DNA from: JBEKZQ01 sp049509675
GTDB taxonomy: Bacteria; Planctomycetota; Planctomycetia; Pirellulales; Thermoguttaceae
Direction: 5' to 3'
NCBI GenBank assembly: GCA_049509675.1
Contig: JBEKZQ010000217.1
Span: forward strand, 1 to 10,432
DNA: 10,432 nt
Numbering within the stretch: the first letter of the stretch is position 1; the number at the start of each line of letters is the position of its first letter. Position numbers and translations under genes: made by a program. A model generated the notes under the pieces. The model was not told where the DNA came from and ran no database searches. It saw nothing but the letters and a program-made list of their open reading frames with translations. This document shows positions 1-6,203 of the stretch, one piece after another.

Positions 1-393
<393 letters not shown>

Positions 394-507
394 CATGTAT
401 CGAACGCTCCTCGAATTCGTGCCGGCGGTCCGCCACGCGCAGACCGCCTGCCACTTGCACCACAACCACACCGGCGCACGTCCCATCAACCGGGACGCGC
501 GCCCCTT
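394..507 (+). other. 23S-5S internal transcribed spacer
   Basis: This 114-base GC-rich spacer separates 23S from 5S. I see no tRNA cloverleaf or CCA end and no open frame with a ribosome binding site. It is presumably removed during rRNA processing. Confidence 0.7.
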
Positions 508-614
508 TCCGGTGACTATATCTGAAAGGCCACACCCGTTCCCATCCCGAACACGGTCGTTAAGCTTTCAGAGCCGATGGTAGTGCCAAAAGTGCGAGAG
601 TAGGTGTTGCCGGA
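508..614 (+). rRNA. rrf: 5S ribosomal RNA
   Basis: A complete 5S rRNA of about 107 bases. The terminal helix pairs TCCGG (508-512) with CCGGA (610-614). The interior holds the hallmark CCCATCCCGAACACGG (loop B/C region), then GTTAAGC, CAGAGCCGATGGTAGTG and GCGAGAGTAGG. From memory the sequence style fits planctomycete 5S. It is co-oriented with and close behind the 23S, as in a standard rRNA operon, and is followed 14 bases later by a terminator. Confidence 0.96.
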
Positions 615-628
615 TTTCATCCACCAAA

Positions 629-666
629 AGCCCCCGCGGCCACAAAAACCGCGGGGGCTCTTGCGT
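629..666 (+). terminator. Rho-independent-like terminator of the rRNA operon
   Basis: A perfect 11-bp stem, AGCCCCCGCGG (629-639) with CCGCGGGGGCT (649-659), encloses a 9-base loop. Only a weak T-rich tail follows (CTTGCGTTG). It is placed directly after the 5S, so it most likely ends rRNA transcription. The stem is symmetric, so it may also stop transcripts arriving from the right. Confidence 0.85.
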
Positions 667-1027
667 TGCGCTCCGTTGCTCCGTGCGGGCTCGGCGGAAA
701 AAAAGCGGACTGGCTCCGTGGCACGAGTTGGTTGGTAGTGGCGAAAACGTCGCCGCCACGGTGCCTGTCCCCCCTTTTCCGCCTGGCGTCGCGCCGGTCT
801 CCGAGGAAGCGAACGACGTTTGCGAACCACGCCCGTTCAGAGATCGTCCGCCTTTCAAGATAGTCAAGGAATTTGTGACGGCAAATGCGGCAAGGATTTC
901 TGGCAGTCCCGTTCTCGAAGGATGCGATGCGGCTGGAACGAGTAGAATAGCTGGGAGCGCCCGCAACCCCAATGACCCCAAAACACTCTTGGTTGGGCCT
1001 CGTGGATTGGGGCAAAAGGTGATACAC
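667..1027. other. Intergenic stretch with no supported gene
   Basis: Several open frames cross this stretch on both strands, but none has protein-like composition that I recognise, a ribosome binding site or family motifs. The string GGTGCCTGTCCCCCC at 760-774 resembles, from memory, a short motif scattered in many GC-rich genomes. A 7-bp inverted repeat (CCCCAAT 967-973, ATTGGGG 1006-1012) has a 32-base loop and no T run, so it is not a clear terminator for the genes to its right. Confidence 0.5.
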
Positions 1028-1621
1028 TTATGAGATGTCCGAATAGGAGGGTAAGCGAATGGCTAGCGGCCACACTGGAAATCCGTTCAGTACGTCGCCG
1101 TAAACTGTTGCCAACCGCTCCAGTACGAACAGCGTGTGGCGATGCTGCTGCTCCAACGGCTGAAGCGGATCGGTGCTATTCGACAGATGTACGGGCGCGG
1201 GCGGGACCTCGTAAGCCTCCATCGCCTCCAAGTCCTTGCACAAATCGTGGCGGAAGCGGTTCTTGCAGTTGGGTTCAGCCGCGATGTAGCCCGTGGCGTA
1301 GCAGTATTGGCACTGGTGCTCGCAGCCTGTGTACACGTTGATGCAGTAGCGGTGCCCAGAAGGGAATTCTCGCTGGTCGGCAAAGGGACAGTACCATTTG
1401 ACGACCCGAGGGCGGGTCACTTCCAGCGCGTCCTTCTCCGAAGCGTGGGGCAGGAAATAGAGCGCCACGGCCGCCCGGTCCCGCTCATTCAGCTTGTCAA
1501 AAACGGGGCGGTACTTCGGGTGAACCCGTCGTGCAAGCGAGAGCCCCTTGTCCGTTTCCTGTACCAAGAGGCCCTGCTTGTCACGCATGGGAAGGTTCCA
1601 ATGACAATTGGTCCGTTTCAC
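1028..1621 (-). CDS. SPL-like radical SAM protein, C-terminally truncated
   Basis: The protein is 197 residues from a GTG at 1621 that overlaps the upstream stop (GTGA); an ATG at 1588 is an alternative start. The cluster motif C100-x3-C104-x2-C107 in TGCEHQCQYCYATGY binds the 4Fe-4S cluster that cleaves S-adenosylmethionine. HLSNSTDPLQPLE (145-157) is the typical second motif of the spore-photoproduct-lyase-like radical SAM family. Family members usually run to roughly 280-340 residues. Here recognisable sequence ends near residue 175, and the last ~20 residues look like read-through into foreign DNA. The missing half holds the later barrel strands, so the protein is probably inactive, unless the short form is a partner subunit. 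It is the last gene of the minus-strand operon. Where true SPL has its hydrogen-donor cysteine there is N148 (alignment from memory). Confidence 0.75.
   Translation of the reverse strand: MKRTNCHWNLPMRDKQGLLVQETDKGLSLARRVHPKYRPVFDKLNERDRAAVALYFLPHASEKDALEVTRPRVVKWYCPFADQREFPSGHRYCINVYTGCEHQCQYCYATGYIAAEPNCKNRFRHDLCKDLEAMEAYEVPPAPVHLSNSTDPLQPLEQQHRHTLFVLERLATVYGDVLNGFPVWPLAIRLPSYSDIS
1059..1103 (+). pseudogene. Orphaned gene start: strong RBS plus 14-codon frame
   Basis: AGGAGGG at 1045-1051 sits 7 bases before ATG at 1059. The frame reads MASGHTGNPFSTSP and then stops at 1101-1103. The ribosome binding site is among the best in the window, yet the frame dies just where recognisable sequence of the opposite-strand radical SAM gene begins (about 1095). 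The simplest reading is that this is the 5' end of a lost plus-strand gene cut by recombination. A real 14-residue peptide gene is the alternative. The product is not recognisable. Confidence 0.35.
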
Positions 1622-2361
1622 GGGCCATGCGACTCCCCTTCCGCTTCCCGGAATCGCTCCAGGTCCTTCTTAATCAGGTAGTGATGGCCCGCAAGCGCGG
1701 CTTCAACGTCCACGAGAAAGCGGTGCCAATCAATGGCGGCCTCTCGCTCCCGGTCATGGTTGAGCTTGCCGATCTTCCAGAAATCGACCTCGCCGCGAAG
1801 GCTTTCAACGACCTTGATCGCCTCGGCCGGGTCAACGACCGGCTCGACGGAAACCCAGGTGAAGATTCCCAATGCGTGAGCTTGCCGAAGGGCTTCAACC
1901 CGCTCGGCAATCGGCGGCGCGCCCGGTTCCCACTGCTCGCGCAGCGTTTCGCTCTGGAAGATGATCGTCGTTCCGTATTTCCAGTGATTGCGAGAGAGGA
2001 TGTCAAAATCCTGGGTGCTCCTCCGGCCGCCCTTGGTGAGCACCTGGACGCGGAGGTCGTACTGTTCCAGCAGTTGCAGAGCTTCTCGTGTGAGCCGGGC
2101 GGCTTCATCCGAGTGGTACGGATCGCTCATAAAGCTCAAGAGGATTTCACGCGGGTCCCCCCGCAGCTTCTTTGCATCACGTTCGAGGTCGCGCAGAATT
2201 CCCTTCCGCGGCTGCGGATCGAACGCCCAAGCGTCGATGGTCTTGCGCAGGATTGCCGGGCAATAGCAGTAGCGACAGGCGTGGGAACACCCCGCAAAGA
2301 GGTTCACCGCCAGATCGCTGTATTCCTTGGCTTTCCCACGAGGTTCATAGATGATCGGCAT
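1618..2361 (-). CDS. Radical SAM protein (SPL/photolyase-like, short form)
   Basis: The protein is 247 residues. The ATG at 2361 is preceded by GGAGG (minus strand of 2371-2375) 9 bases upstream, which fixes the start. The N-terminus MPIIYEPRGKAKEYSDLA leads into LFAGCSHACRYCYCP with C25-x3-C29-x2-C32, the radical SAM cluster motif; an extra cysteine (C34) follows directly. ILLSFMSDPYHSDE (73-86) and VQVLTKGG (106-112) match the second and third barrel segments of the family. WVSVEPVVDPAEAI (169-182) and DFWKIGKLNHD (193-203) are later strands. Unlike its downstream neighbour it appears complete. The substrate is unknown; similar short proteins occur in phages and mobile DNA (from memory). 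The SPL donor-cysteine position is F77. Its stop overlaps the next gene start by 4 bases, indicating translational coupling. Confidence 0.85.
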   Translation of the reverse strand: MPIIYEPRGKAKEYSDLAVNLFAGCSHACRYCYCPAILRKTIDAWAFDPQPRKGILRDLERDAKKLRGDPREILLSFMSDPYHSDEAARLTREALQLLEQYDLRVQVLTKGGRRSTQDFDILSRNHWKYGTTIIFQSETLREQWEPGAPPIAERVEALRQAHALGIFTWVSVEPVVDPAEAIKVVESLRGEVDFWKIGKLNHDREREAAIDWHRFLVDVEAALAGHHYLIKKDLERFREAEGESHGP

Positions 2362-2388
2362 GGGACATCGCCTCCTTCCTTGCCGCTC

Positions 2389-2988
2389 CTATCCGGGGCT
2401 GCAAGATTGGACCCCGGCATTGGAGCCTCCCGATCCAGGAAGGCAAGAGAAATAGTGTTTGTTGGCGCAGTGGTAGACGTGGACCTCTTCGTATCCCAGC
2501 AATCGCAGAAATGCACTCCATTTCAGCCATCCGTTGCGGAAGAAAAGCTTGGTGATCCTCCGAACCATGCGGCGGGAGTAGCCCAGTTCTTTCAGCATCG
2601 CATACGGCAGACCTCCGTAGACGCACTGAATAAACGTGCCGACGACCAAGCCCTGATACTGCCGACTGGCGATGATCTTCATCTGTTGGTATGGCACCCC
2701 ATAGGCATCAACGTCGATCAAATTGTATTCGCCTATCGGCAAGAGCCGCAAGTATCTGCGGTTGTCGCCGAGGTACTGGGCACCGCGCTTCCAGGCTTTG
2801 TCAATGCCCACATGCTTGATGCACGGGCCGTACTCTCGCTTCAGCAGCCGCCACAGCGCGCCGTCGCCCGCGAAACAGTCGAGCACCCGAACCTCGTTTT
2901 CGCCGCGAGCCAAGAGCGCGTCAACAGCAAGCATACGAAGCGCCAACTTCTTGGTAAGATTGTCGTTGTCTGTTTTCTGCTTCGTCAT
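2389..2988 (-). CDS. Small class I SAM-dependent methyltransferase, Trm1-like motif
   Basis: The protein is 199 residues from ATG 2988, which overlaps the ParB-like gene stop as ATGA; a 9-residue longer start at 3015 is less likely. VLDCFAGDGALW (35-46) is a Rossmann methyltransferase motif I with its glycine loop, and GID (61-63) supplies the acidic residue at the end of strand 2. YNLIDVDAYGVPY (88-100) resembles the DxDPYG-type catalytic motif of tRNA guanine-26 dimethyltransferase (Trm1). The protein is much shorter than Trm1 and lacks its C-terminal domain, so the substrate (DNA, RNA or small molecule) is open. QCVYGGLPYAMLKELGY follows. It is basic in its C-terminal half (RRMVRRITKLFFRNGWLKW), compatible with nucleic-acid binding. 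It sits 27 bases ahead of the radical SAM gene. Methyltransferase: likely; Trm1 kinship: inference. Confidence 0.72.
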   Translation of the reverse strand: MTKQKTDNDNLTKKLALRMLAVDALLARGENEVRVLDCFAGDGALWRLLKREYGPCIKHVGIDKAWKRGAQYLGDNRRYLRLLPIGEYNLIDVDAYGVPYQQMKIIASRQYQGLVVGTFIQCVYGGLPYAMLKELGYSRRMVRRITKLFFRNGWLKWSAFLRLLGYEEVHVYHCANKHYFSCLPGSGGSNAGVQSCSPG

Positions 2989-3557
2989 CGGGACGCCTGC
3001 TCCAAGGTACACCACGATTCGCTACTGAGTGCAGCGACGAGTTTCGCCATCTTGTTGATGTCGCCCGTGCGACAGCTTGCCAGGAGATGCGTGCCGGCGT
3101 GCGTGGCGGTCTTCTCGATTTCTGGCGGGAACTCACATTTCGCCTTGCTCATCTCCGTGAGGCCCAGCAAGTCACAGACTTCCTCGTGGCTTAACCCCGG
3201 AATCTCCGGCGGCTGGGGTTCAGACAGCCGCTCCATCTGTTCCGTCAGCCCCGACCGATCCCATCTCGATAACTCCGCCAGCCGATTGTCGGCGATTTGG
3301 AGACGCCGGCGCTGGTCCTCGGTCAAGCCTTTCACGATTACAACTGGAACGGTCGCGTAGCCCAACTGCTTGGCCGCTTCGAGCCGGCCGTTGCCGATGA
3401 TTACGGCGTAGTGCGCGTCAACCACGATGGGCTGGAGAAAGCCGAACTCATGGATCGACTTCGCAATTTCGTCGATGCTCCGCCTCTGGCGTCGCCGTAG
3501 GCTTCCCCCGCTGGGCTTCAGCCGGCACACTTCCAAGTCAATCCGCTCGGTTTCCAT
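2985..3557 (-). CDS. ParB/sulfiredoxin-fold N-terminal domain protein
   Basis: The protein is 190 residues. The ATG at 3557 has GGAG (minus strand of 3565-3568) 7 bases upstream. Residues 5-80 form a ParB-like domain: IDEIAKSIHEFGFLQPIVVD (28-47), then IIGNGRLEAAKQLGYATVPV (53-72), whose GNGRLEAA is the nucleotide-binding/catalytic box (GxGR or GxRR in the family). EDQRRRLQIADNRLAELSRW (80-99) is the usual following segment of ParB-like proteins that accompany phage methyltransferases. The C-terminal ~80 residues are unrecognised. It is far shorter than chromosome-partitioning ParB and has no visible partner ParA, so a role in partition is unlikely. Related domains are CTP-binding, nuclease or specificity modules. 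It follows the SPL-like gene by 22 bases and overlaps the methyltransferase start by 4. Confidence 0.85.
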   Translation of the reverse strand: METERIDLEVCRLKPSGGSLRRRQRRSIDEIAKSIHEFGFLQPIVVDAHYAVIIGNGRLEAAKQLGYATVPVVIVKGLTEDQRRRLQIADNRLAELSRWDRSGLTEQMERLSEPQPPEIPGLSHEEVCDLLGLTEMSKAKCEFPPEIEKTATHAGTHLLASCRTGDINKMAKLVAALSSESWCTLEQASR

Positions 3558-3579
3558 TGCTCAACTCCGCACAGGGGCT

Positions 3580-4746
3580 TCAAAGCACGCAGTTGCAGCG
3601 TCCCATGCTCCCTATCAGGTCTAACGCCGCGAACATCGCCTCGTCTTCCAAACACAAACCGACTTCCAGATCGGGACGCTTCCGCCGGATACAGGCGACC
3701 AGGTATCGGTAGACCTCTTCGCGGGTGGCGCGACCGAAGCGAAGCCGGCCGTCGTCCGACTTGGCTGGCCCACGATCAAGCAACGTTGATATGGCATTCT
3801 GTTTGCCAAGCTTGAGTTCCATGAGTCGCTGGGCTTGCGGGTAGGAGCAGATGGAACCGAGCGTGATCCGTGACAAGGGGACGGATTCGAGCAAGGCCAG
3901 CAGGAATCGCCCGTAGGCCGCACGCCATTCGGCCAGGGGGATGATCGGCATGACGACCGCTCGCACCGGATAGCCGGTCTGGGCGCATCGCCGCATGGCG
4001 TCGAGGCGGGCGGCGAGATTCGGCGTGTTCTTCTCGAAACGCTGGGCGACTTCCGGGACGTTCACCGTCCAGGAGAGGATCGTCCGGCCGGCGTGATCGA
4101 GGTCAAGCATGTTTTCGACATGGGCGCTCTTCGTTAAGATGACCATGCGGGCATACGGATGCCGGGCGAAGAAGGGAATCATCGTCCGCGCATAGCCGCT
4201 GAGTGGTTCCAAGGCGAGCCCATCTTGAAGTTTTCCGAGATAGAAGGCTGTCGGATGCCCGAGCCGACTTGCTGTCCGATCCACTTCCGCAAGGATTTCC
4301 TCCAGGTTGAGGAATATCTTGACGGTCGGCGAGAACCAAACGCCCGGAGTGCCGGCCAGGTAACAGTAGTGGCAACCGTAAGGGCAGAAGCCGTAGGGTG
4401 AAAAATGCCAGTAGTTCGGGCAGGCGTTGCCTCCTTCATCGCTGAATCGCACGGCGCTGCGGTGTTCGCCGAGAACGAGCGTCTGCTTGCCGCGCTCGTG
4501 CAATCGCAACGGGTCGCTTTCGCCAAGATCGACTCGATTATGCGGCGTGCCAAACGACTCGACGATTTCCGCGTCTGGGTAAGCCGCACAAATCCTCTCG
4601 GCCAATTGCCGCCGGCCCGCCGTGCGATTGCTCCCCTTTGCCAGCACGATCCTGGACGGCCGAAACAGCGGCGCAGGCCGTGGCAGGTAGTCTTCCGGGG
4701 GCTCATCGACCACGAACATCGGGCCGTTCCCATCTTGTTGGGGCAT
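3580..4746 (-). CDS. SPL-family radical SAM protein, full length
   Basis: First gene of the operon. The frame is open from a GTG at 4824, but likely ATGs are 4746 (used here, 388 residues) and 4719. A candidate promoter at 4779-4807 argues against the GTG, and no start has a good ribosome binding site. Numbered from the GTG, FCPYGCHYCYL carries C147-x3-C151-x2-C154, the 4Fe-4S radical SAM motif. FYLGKLQDGLALEPLSG (194-210) is the second family motif and MVILTKSAHVENML (227-240) the third. SWTVNVPEV (251-259) and VRAVVMPIIPL (287-297) are later barrel strands. The C-terminal CNCVL resembles cysteine-rich tails of SPL-family proteins. Length is right for the family. The SPL hydrogen-donor position appears to be K198, not cysteine, so photoproduct repair by the known chemistry is doubtful. 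The substrate is unknown. Confidence 0.88.
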   Translation of the reverse strand: MPQQDGNGPMFVVDEPPEDYLPRPAPLFRPSRIVLAKGSNRTAGRRQLAERICAAYPDAEIVESFGTPHNRVDLGESDPLRLHERGKQTLVLGEHRSAVRFSDEGGNACPNYWHFSPYGFCPYGCHYCYLAGTPGVWFSPTVKIFLNLEEILAEVDRTASRLGHPTAFYLGKLQDGLALEPLSGYARTMIPFFARHPYARMVILTKSAHVENMLDLDHAGRTILSWTVNVPEVAQRFEKNTPNLAARLDAMRRCAQTGYPVRAVVMPIIPLAEWRAAYGRFLLALLESVPLSRITLGSICSYPQAQRLMELKLGKQNAISTLLDRGPAKSDDGRLRFGRATREEVYRYLVACIRRKRPDLEVGLCLEDEAMFAALDLIGSMGRCNCVL

Positions 4747-4778
4747 CGTGCAATCTTGCATGACGTGGACAAGCGTAT

Positions 4779-4807
4779 ACAATAGCAGACTGGCTCGACT
4801 TGTTCCA
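4779..4807 (-). promoter_or_regulatory. Candidate extended -10 promoter of the radical SAM operon
   Basis: Reading the minus strand, TGGAAC (4807-4802) is followed after 17 bases by TATTGT (4784-4779), with TGC directly before it giving an extended -10. Each hexamer is only a moderate match. The position is sensible: transcription would start near 4772, just ahead of ATG 4761/4746. No better candidate is visible. Confidence 0.3.
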
Positions 4808-4984
4808 GTCGGCTTTTGGGCCACTGGCTTTCACGGGACCGCTGAACGGCCACCGTGGACGCCCTTGGCATCCGATTCGGCGGCGGCTTCTTGGCGGTGA
4901 CGAGATCACGGCGCTTCGCATTTTCGGTCATTTGCCGCGACTCCAAGGACACGCCGGTTGCCGTGCTCTCGAACAACGGTGGCG

Positions 4985-5340
4985 ATGGCCCTGATTCTAC
5001 CGTCCCGCCTTCCGACCTGCCGCCCGGCCGACGCCGATGTGCTCCACGGGCTGGCAGCTAGCCGGCGGGTGGTCTACGCGCTGCGTCAAGCCGGCGAGGT
5101 CGAAGCCGTCAACGGTCGGGCGATTCGCGTCCGATCCGGCGATTCGGCGGCGTACATCGACTGCTGCACCAACCGGGGGGGGGGTGCCGTGGGATCGGCC
5201 GACAGTGGCCTTTTTGCCGCTTCCACATCTCTCCAACATCCGGCCCGAGGTGATGTGCCTTATGATCCTGGTCTGGCAGACTGGCAGCCCGGTAATCCAT
5301 GCTGGCCCGGCACTCCAGTGCCCAAGCGGTCGGAGCAGCC
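4985..5340 (+). pseudogene. Unrecognised gene frameshifted at a G10 tract
   Basis: It is divergent from the radical SAM operon. From ATG 4985 the frame reads MALILPSRLPTCRPADAD, then HGLAASRRVVYALRQAGEVE and AVNGRAIRVRSGDSAAYIDC. These have normal protein composition and predicted helix-then-strand content up to 5174. At G10 (5175-5184) protein-like sequence switches to the next frame: VPWDRPTVAFLPLPHLSN, then IRPEVMCLMILVWQTG and SPVIHAGPALQC, ending about 5325. Removing one G would join the halves into a protein of about 115 residues or more. The 3' end is unclear, since the second frame stays open to 5786 but loses protein character after about 5340. The family is not recognised. It may be a true pseudogene, a phase-variable gene or a homopolymer sequencing error. 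Confidence 0.45.
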
Positions 5341-5344
5341 CAAG

Positions 5345-5885
5345 AGAGTTGCACAAAGCCTTTAGCACACGAGACTTGTGGCGATTTTTTTTCCACGCCA
5401 AGGACCAGCGACACCGAAGAGAACCTCGTTGCAGTCGTGGGGACAACCCGGCAATTCTGCGTCTAAGCAGCGGAACCTGGCTTCGCCGGGCGGTCAATGT
5501 GGGTGCTGTGGCGGGAGTTTGCGGCTGTCACACACTACCACCGGCAATCGCCAGCCCGATCACCGGCGCGCAAAACCTGCCGGCCGCCCTGACGCTCAAC
5601 GGCATGGTGGGAAGGAATCCCTGGGGAACCTTGCGGGCCGTCCGCCCGGTTTCCCGGTGGCCGACGCTCACCTCCGCTCGGGAAGCCCACGGGCAACTTG
5701 CAGGTCGGGACGGCCGACCGCCCAACGCGAATTTCGCTCCAGTGGTAGTTGTGGGCCTCCGGCCACTCGATTATGCTATCAGATGATTGTAAAGATAGTG
5801 AGAAGCTGAACTTACGATTTTGGAGTTAGCGGAGAACCGAACGACCAACTACGATGGCCCTGAACCGGCCTTGATGAAGACAATT
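5345..5885. other. Gene-poor stretch
   Basis: About 540 bases without a convincing gene. Open frames on both strands have arginine-, proline- and glycine-rich shadow composition and no ribosome binding site. A T8 run lies at about 5385-5392. GGCC...GGCC (5857-5870) can form a small hairpin. Local AT content rises at 5775-5830, which could hold promoter elements for the downstream cluster, but I cannot assign a convincing pair of hexamers. Confidence 0.4.
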
Positions 5886-5890
5886 TGAAC

Positions 5891-6069
5891 GACGCGAGAG
5901 CGTCAGGTCTGCTTCACGGAAACCGACCAACCTGAGCCGCCTTCGGCTCTTGAATCACAGAAGCAGTGCTTGGCACGACCGCCCCGAGATGGGGCGTCGG
6001 CCGGGCGCTGTTCTGTGATGCCCCTTGGTCGGGGTTCCCGGAGCGGTGCTTTGGTCGGCGCTCCTTTTT
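5891..6069 (+). ncRNA. Structured leader or small RNA ending in a terminator-like hairpin
   Basis: A series of hairpins runs toward the zinc-ribbon gene at 6105. They are GACGC-GAGA-GCGTC (5891-5904) and GAGCCG-CCTT-CGGCTC (5934-5949). A long arm at 5954-6019 pairs ATCACAGAA (5954-5962) with TTCTGTGAT (6011-6019), CAG with CTG, GCTTGG (5968-5973) with CCGGGC (6001-6006, two G-T), and CGAC-c-GCCCC with GGGGC-GTCG around loop GAGAT (5986-5990). CCCC-TTGGTC-GGGG is at 6021-6034. Last come GGAGCG (6040-6045) and CGCTCC (6059-6064) followed by T5. This could be an attenuator or riboswitch-like leader, or a free-standing sRNA. It matches no RNA family I know. Confidence 0.5.
6040..6069 (+). terminator. 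Intrinsic terminator or attenuator
   Basis: GGAGCG (6040-6045) pairs with CGCTCC (6059-6064) around a 13-base loop and is followed directly by TTTTT (6065-6069). It lies 35 bases before the ATG at 6105, downstream of the hairpin chain. It would either end a small RNA or attenuate transcription of the membrane-protein cluster. Confidence 0.55.
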
Positions 6070-6104
6070 CATCGGCCCAAGAAGACGACTTGGGGAGGGA
6101 ATGT

Positions 6105-6200
6105 ATGTCTTTCAAGATGAACTGCCCCAATTGCAACAGAATCCTAAACGTGACGGAGAAGGCATTTGGGAAGACGGTCCCTTGCCCCGGCTGCAACTAG
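6105..6200 (+). pseudogene. N-terminal zinc ribbon cut off by an in-frame TAG
   Basis: The ATG at 6105 has GGGGAGG (6092-6098) 6 bases upstream. The 31-residue product has MNCPNCNRILNVTEKAFGK followed by TVPCPGCN, a CxxC...CxxC zinc ribbon nearly identical to those starting at 6939 and 9063. It ends at TAG 6198-6200. At that codon the copies have CAG (Gln) and AAG (Lys), so one C-to-T change explains the stop. The same frame then continues open to 6935 through a proline-rich linker like those of the copies. The ancestral gene was therefore 6105-6935, and this fragment is its severed (or read-through) N-terminus. Alone it could still fold as a zinc ribbon. Confidence 0.65.
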
Positions 6201-6203
6201 CCC

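Noticed and set aside
394..507. A tRNA gene in the 23S-5S spacer
   Set aside because: No cloverleaf, T-loop consensus or CCA end is visible.
967..1012. Inverted repeat CCCCAAT/ATTGGGG as terminator of the minus-strand operon
   Set aside because: The stem is only 7 bp around a 32-base loop, with no T run in the operon's direction.
1531..3360. A 609-codon open frame on the plus strand
   Set aside because: It lies opposite four well-supported minus-strand genes with family motifs and has no ribosome binding site or recognisable domain; it is a GC-rich antisense shadow.
2985..3557. Chromosome or plasmid partitioning ParB with a nearby origin
   Set aside because: The protein is too short, no ParA partner is present and no parS-like or iteron repeats are visible; the methyltransferase neighbour suggests the phage-type ParB-like family.
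4747..4824. GTG start at 4824 for the first radical SAM gene
   Set aside because: It would place the candidate promoter inside the gene, has no ribosome binding site, and the extra residues do not look like the family; kept only as an alternative.
4179..4976. A 265-codon minus-strand frame overlapping the first radical SAM gene
   Set aside because: It is out of frame with the CxxxCxxC protein over most of its length and has arginine/serine-rich shadow composition.
5037..5786. A 249-codon plus-strand gene
   Set aside because: Only about 5187-5325 of this frame looks like protein, and it continues the sequence that starts in another frame at 4985; the rest is shadow-like.
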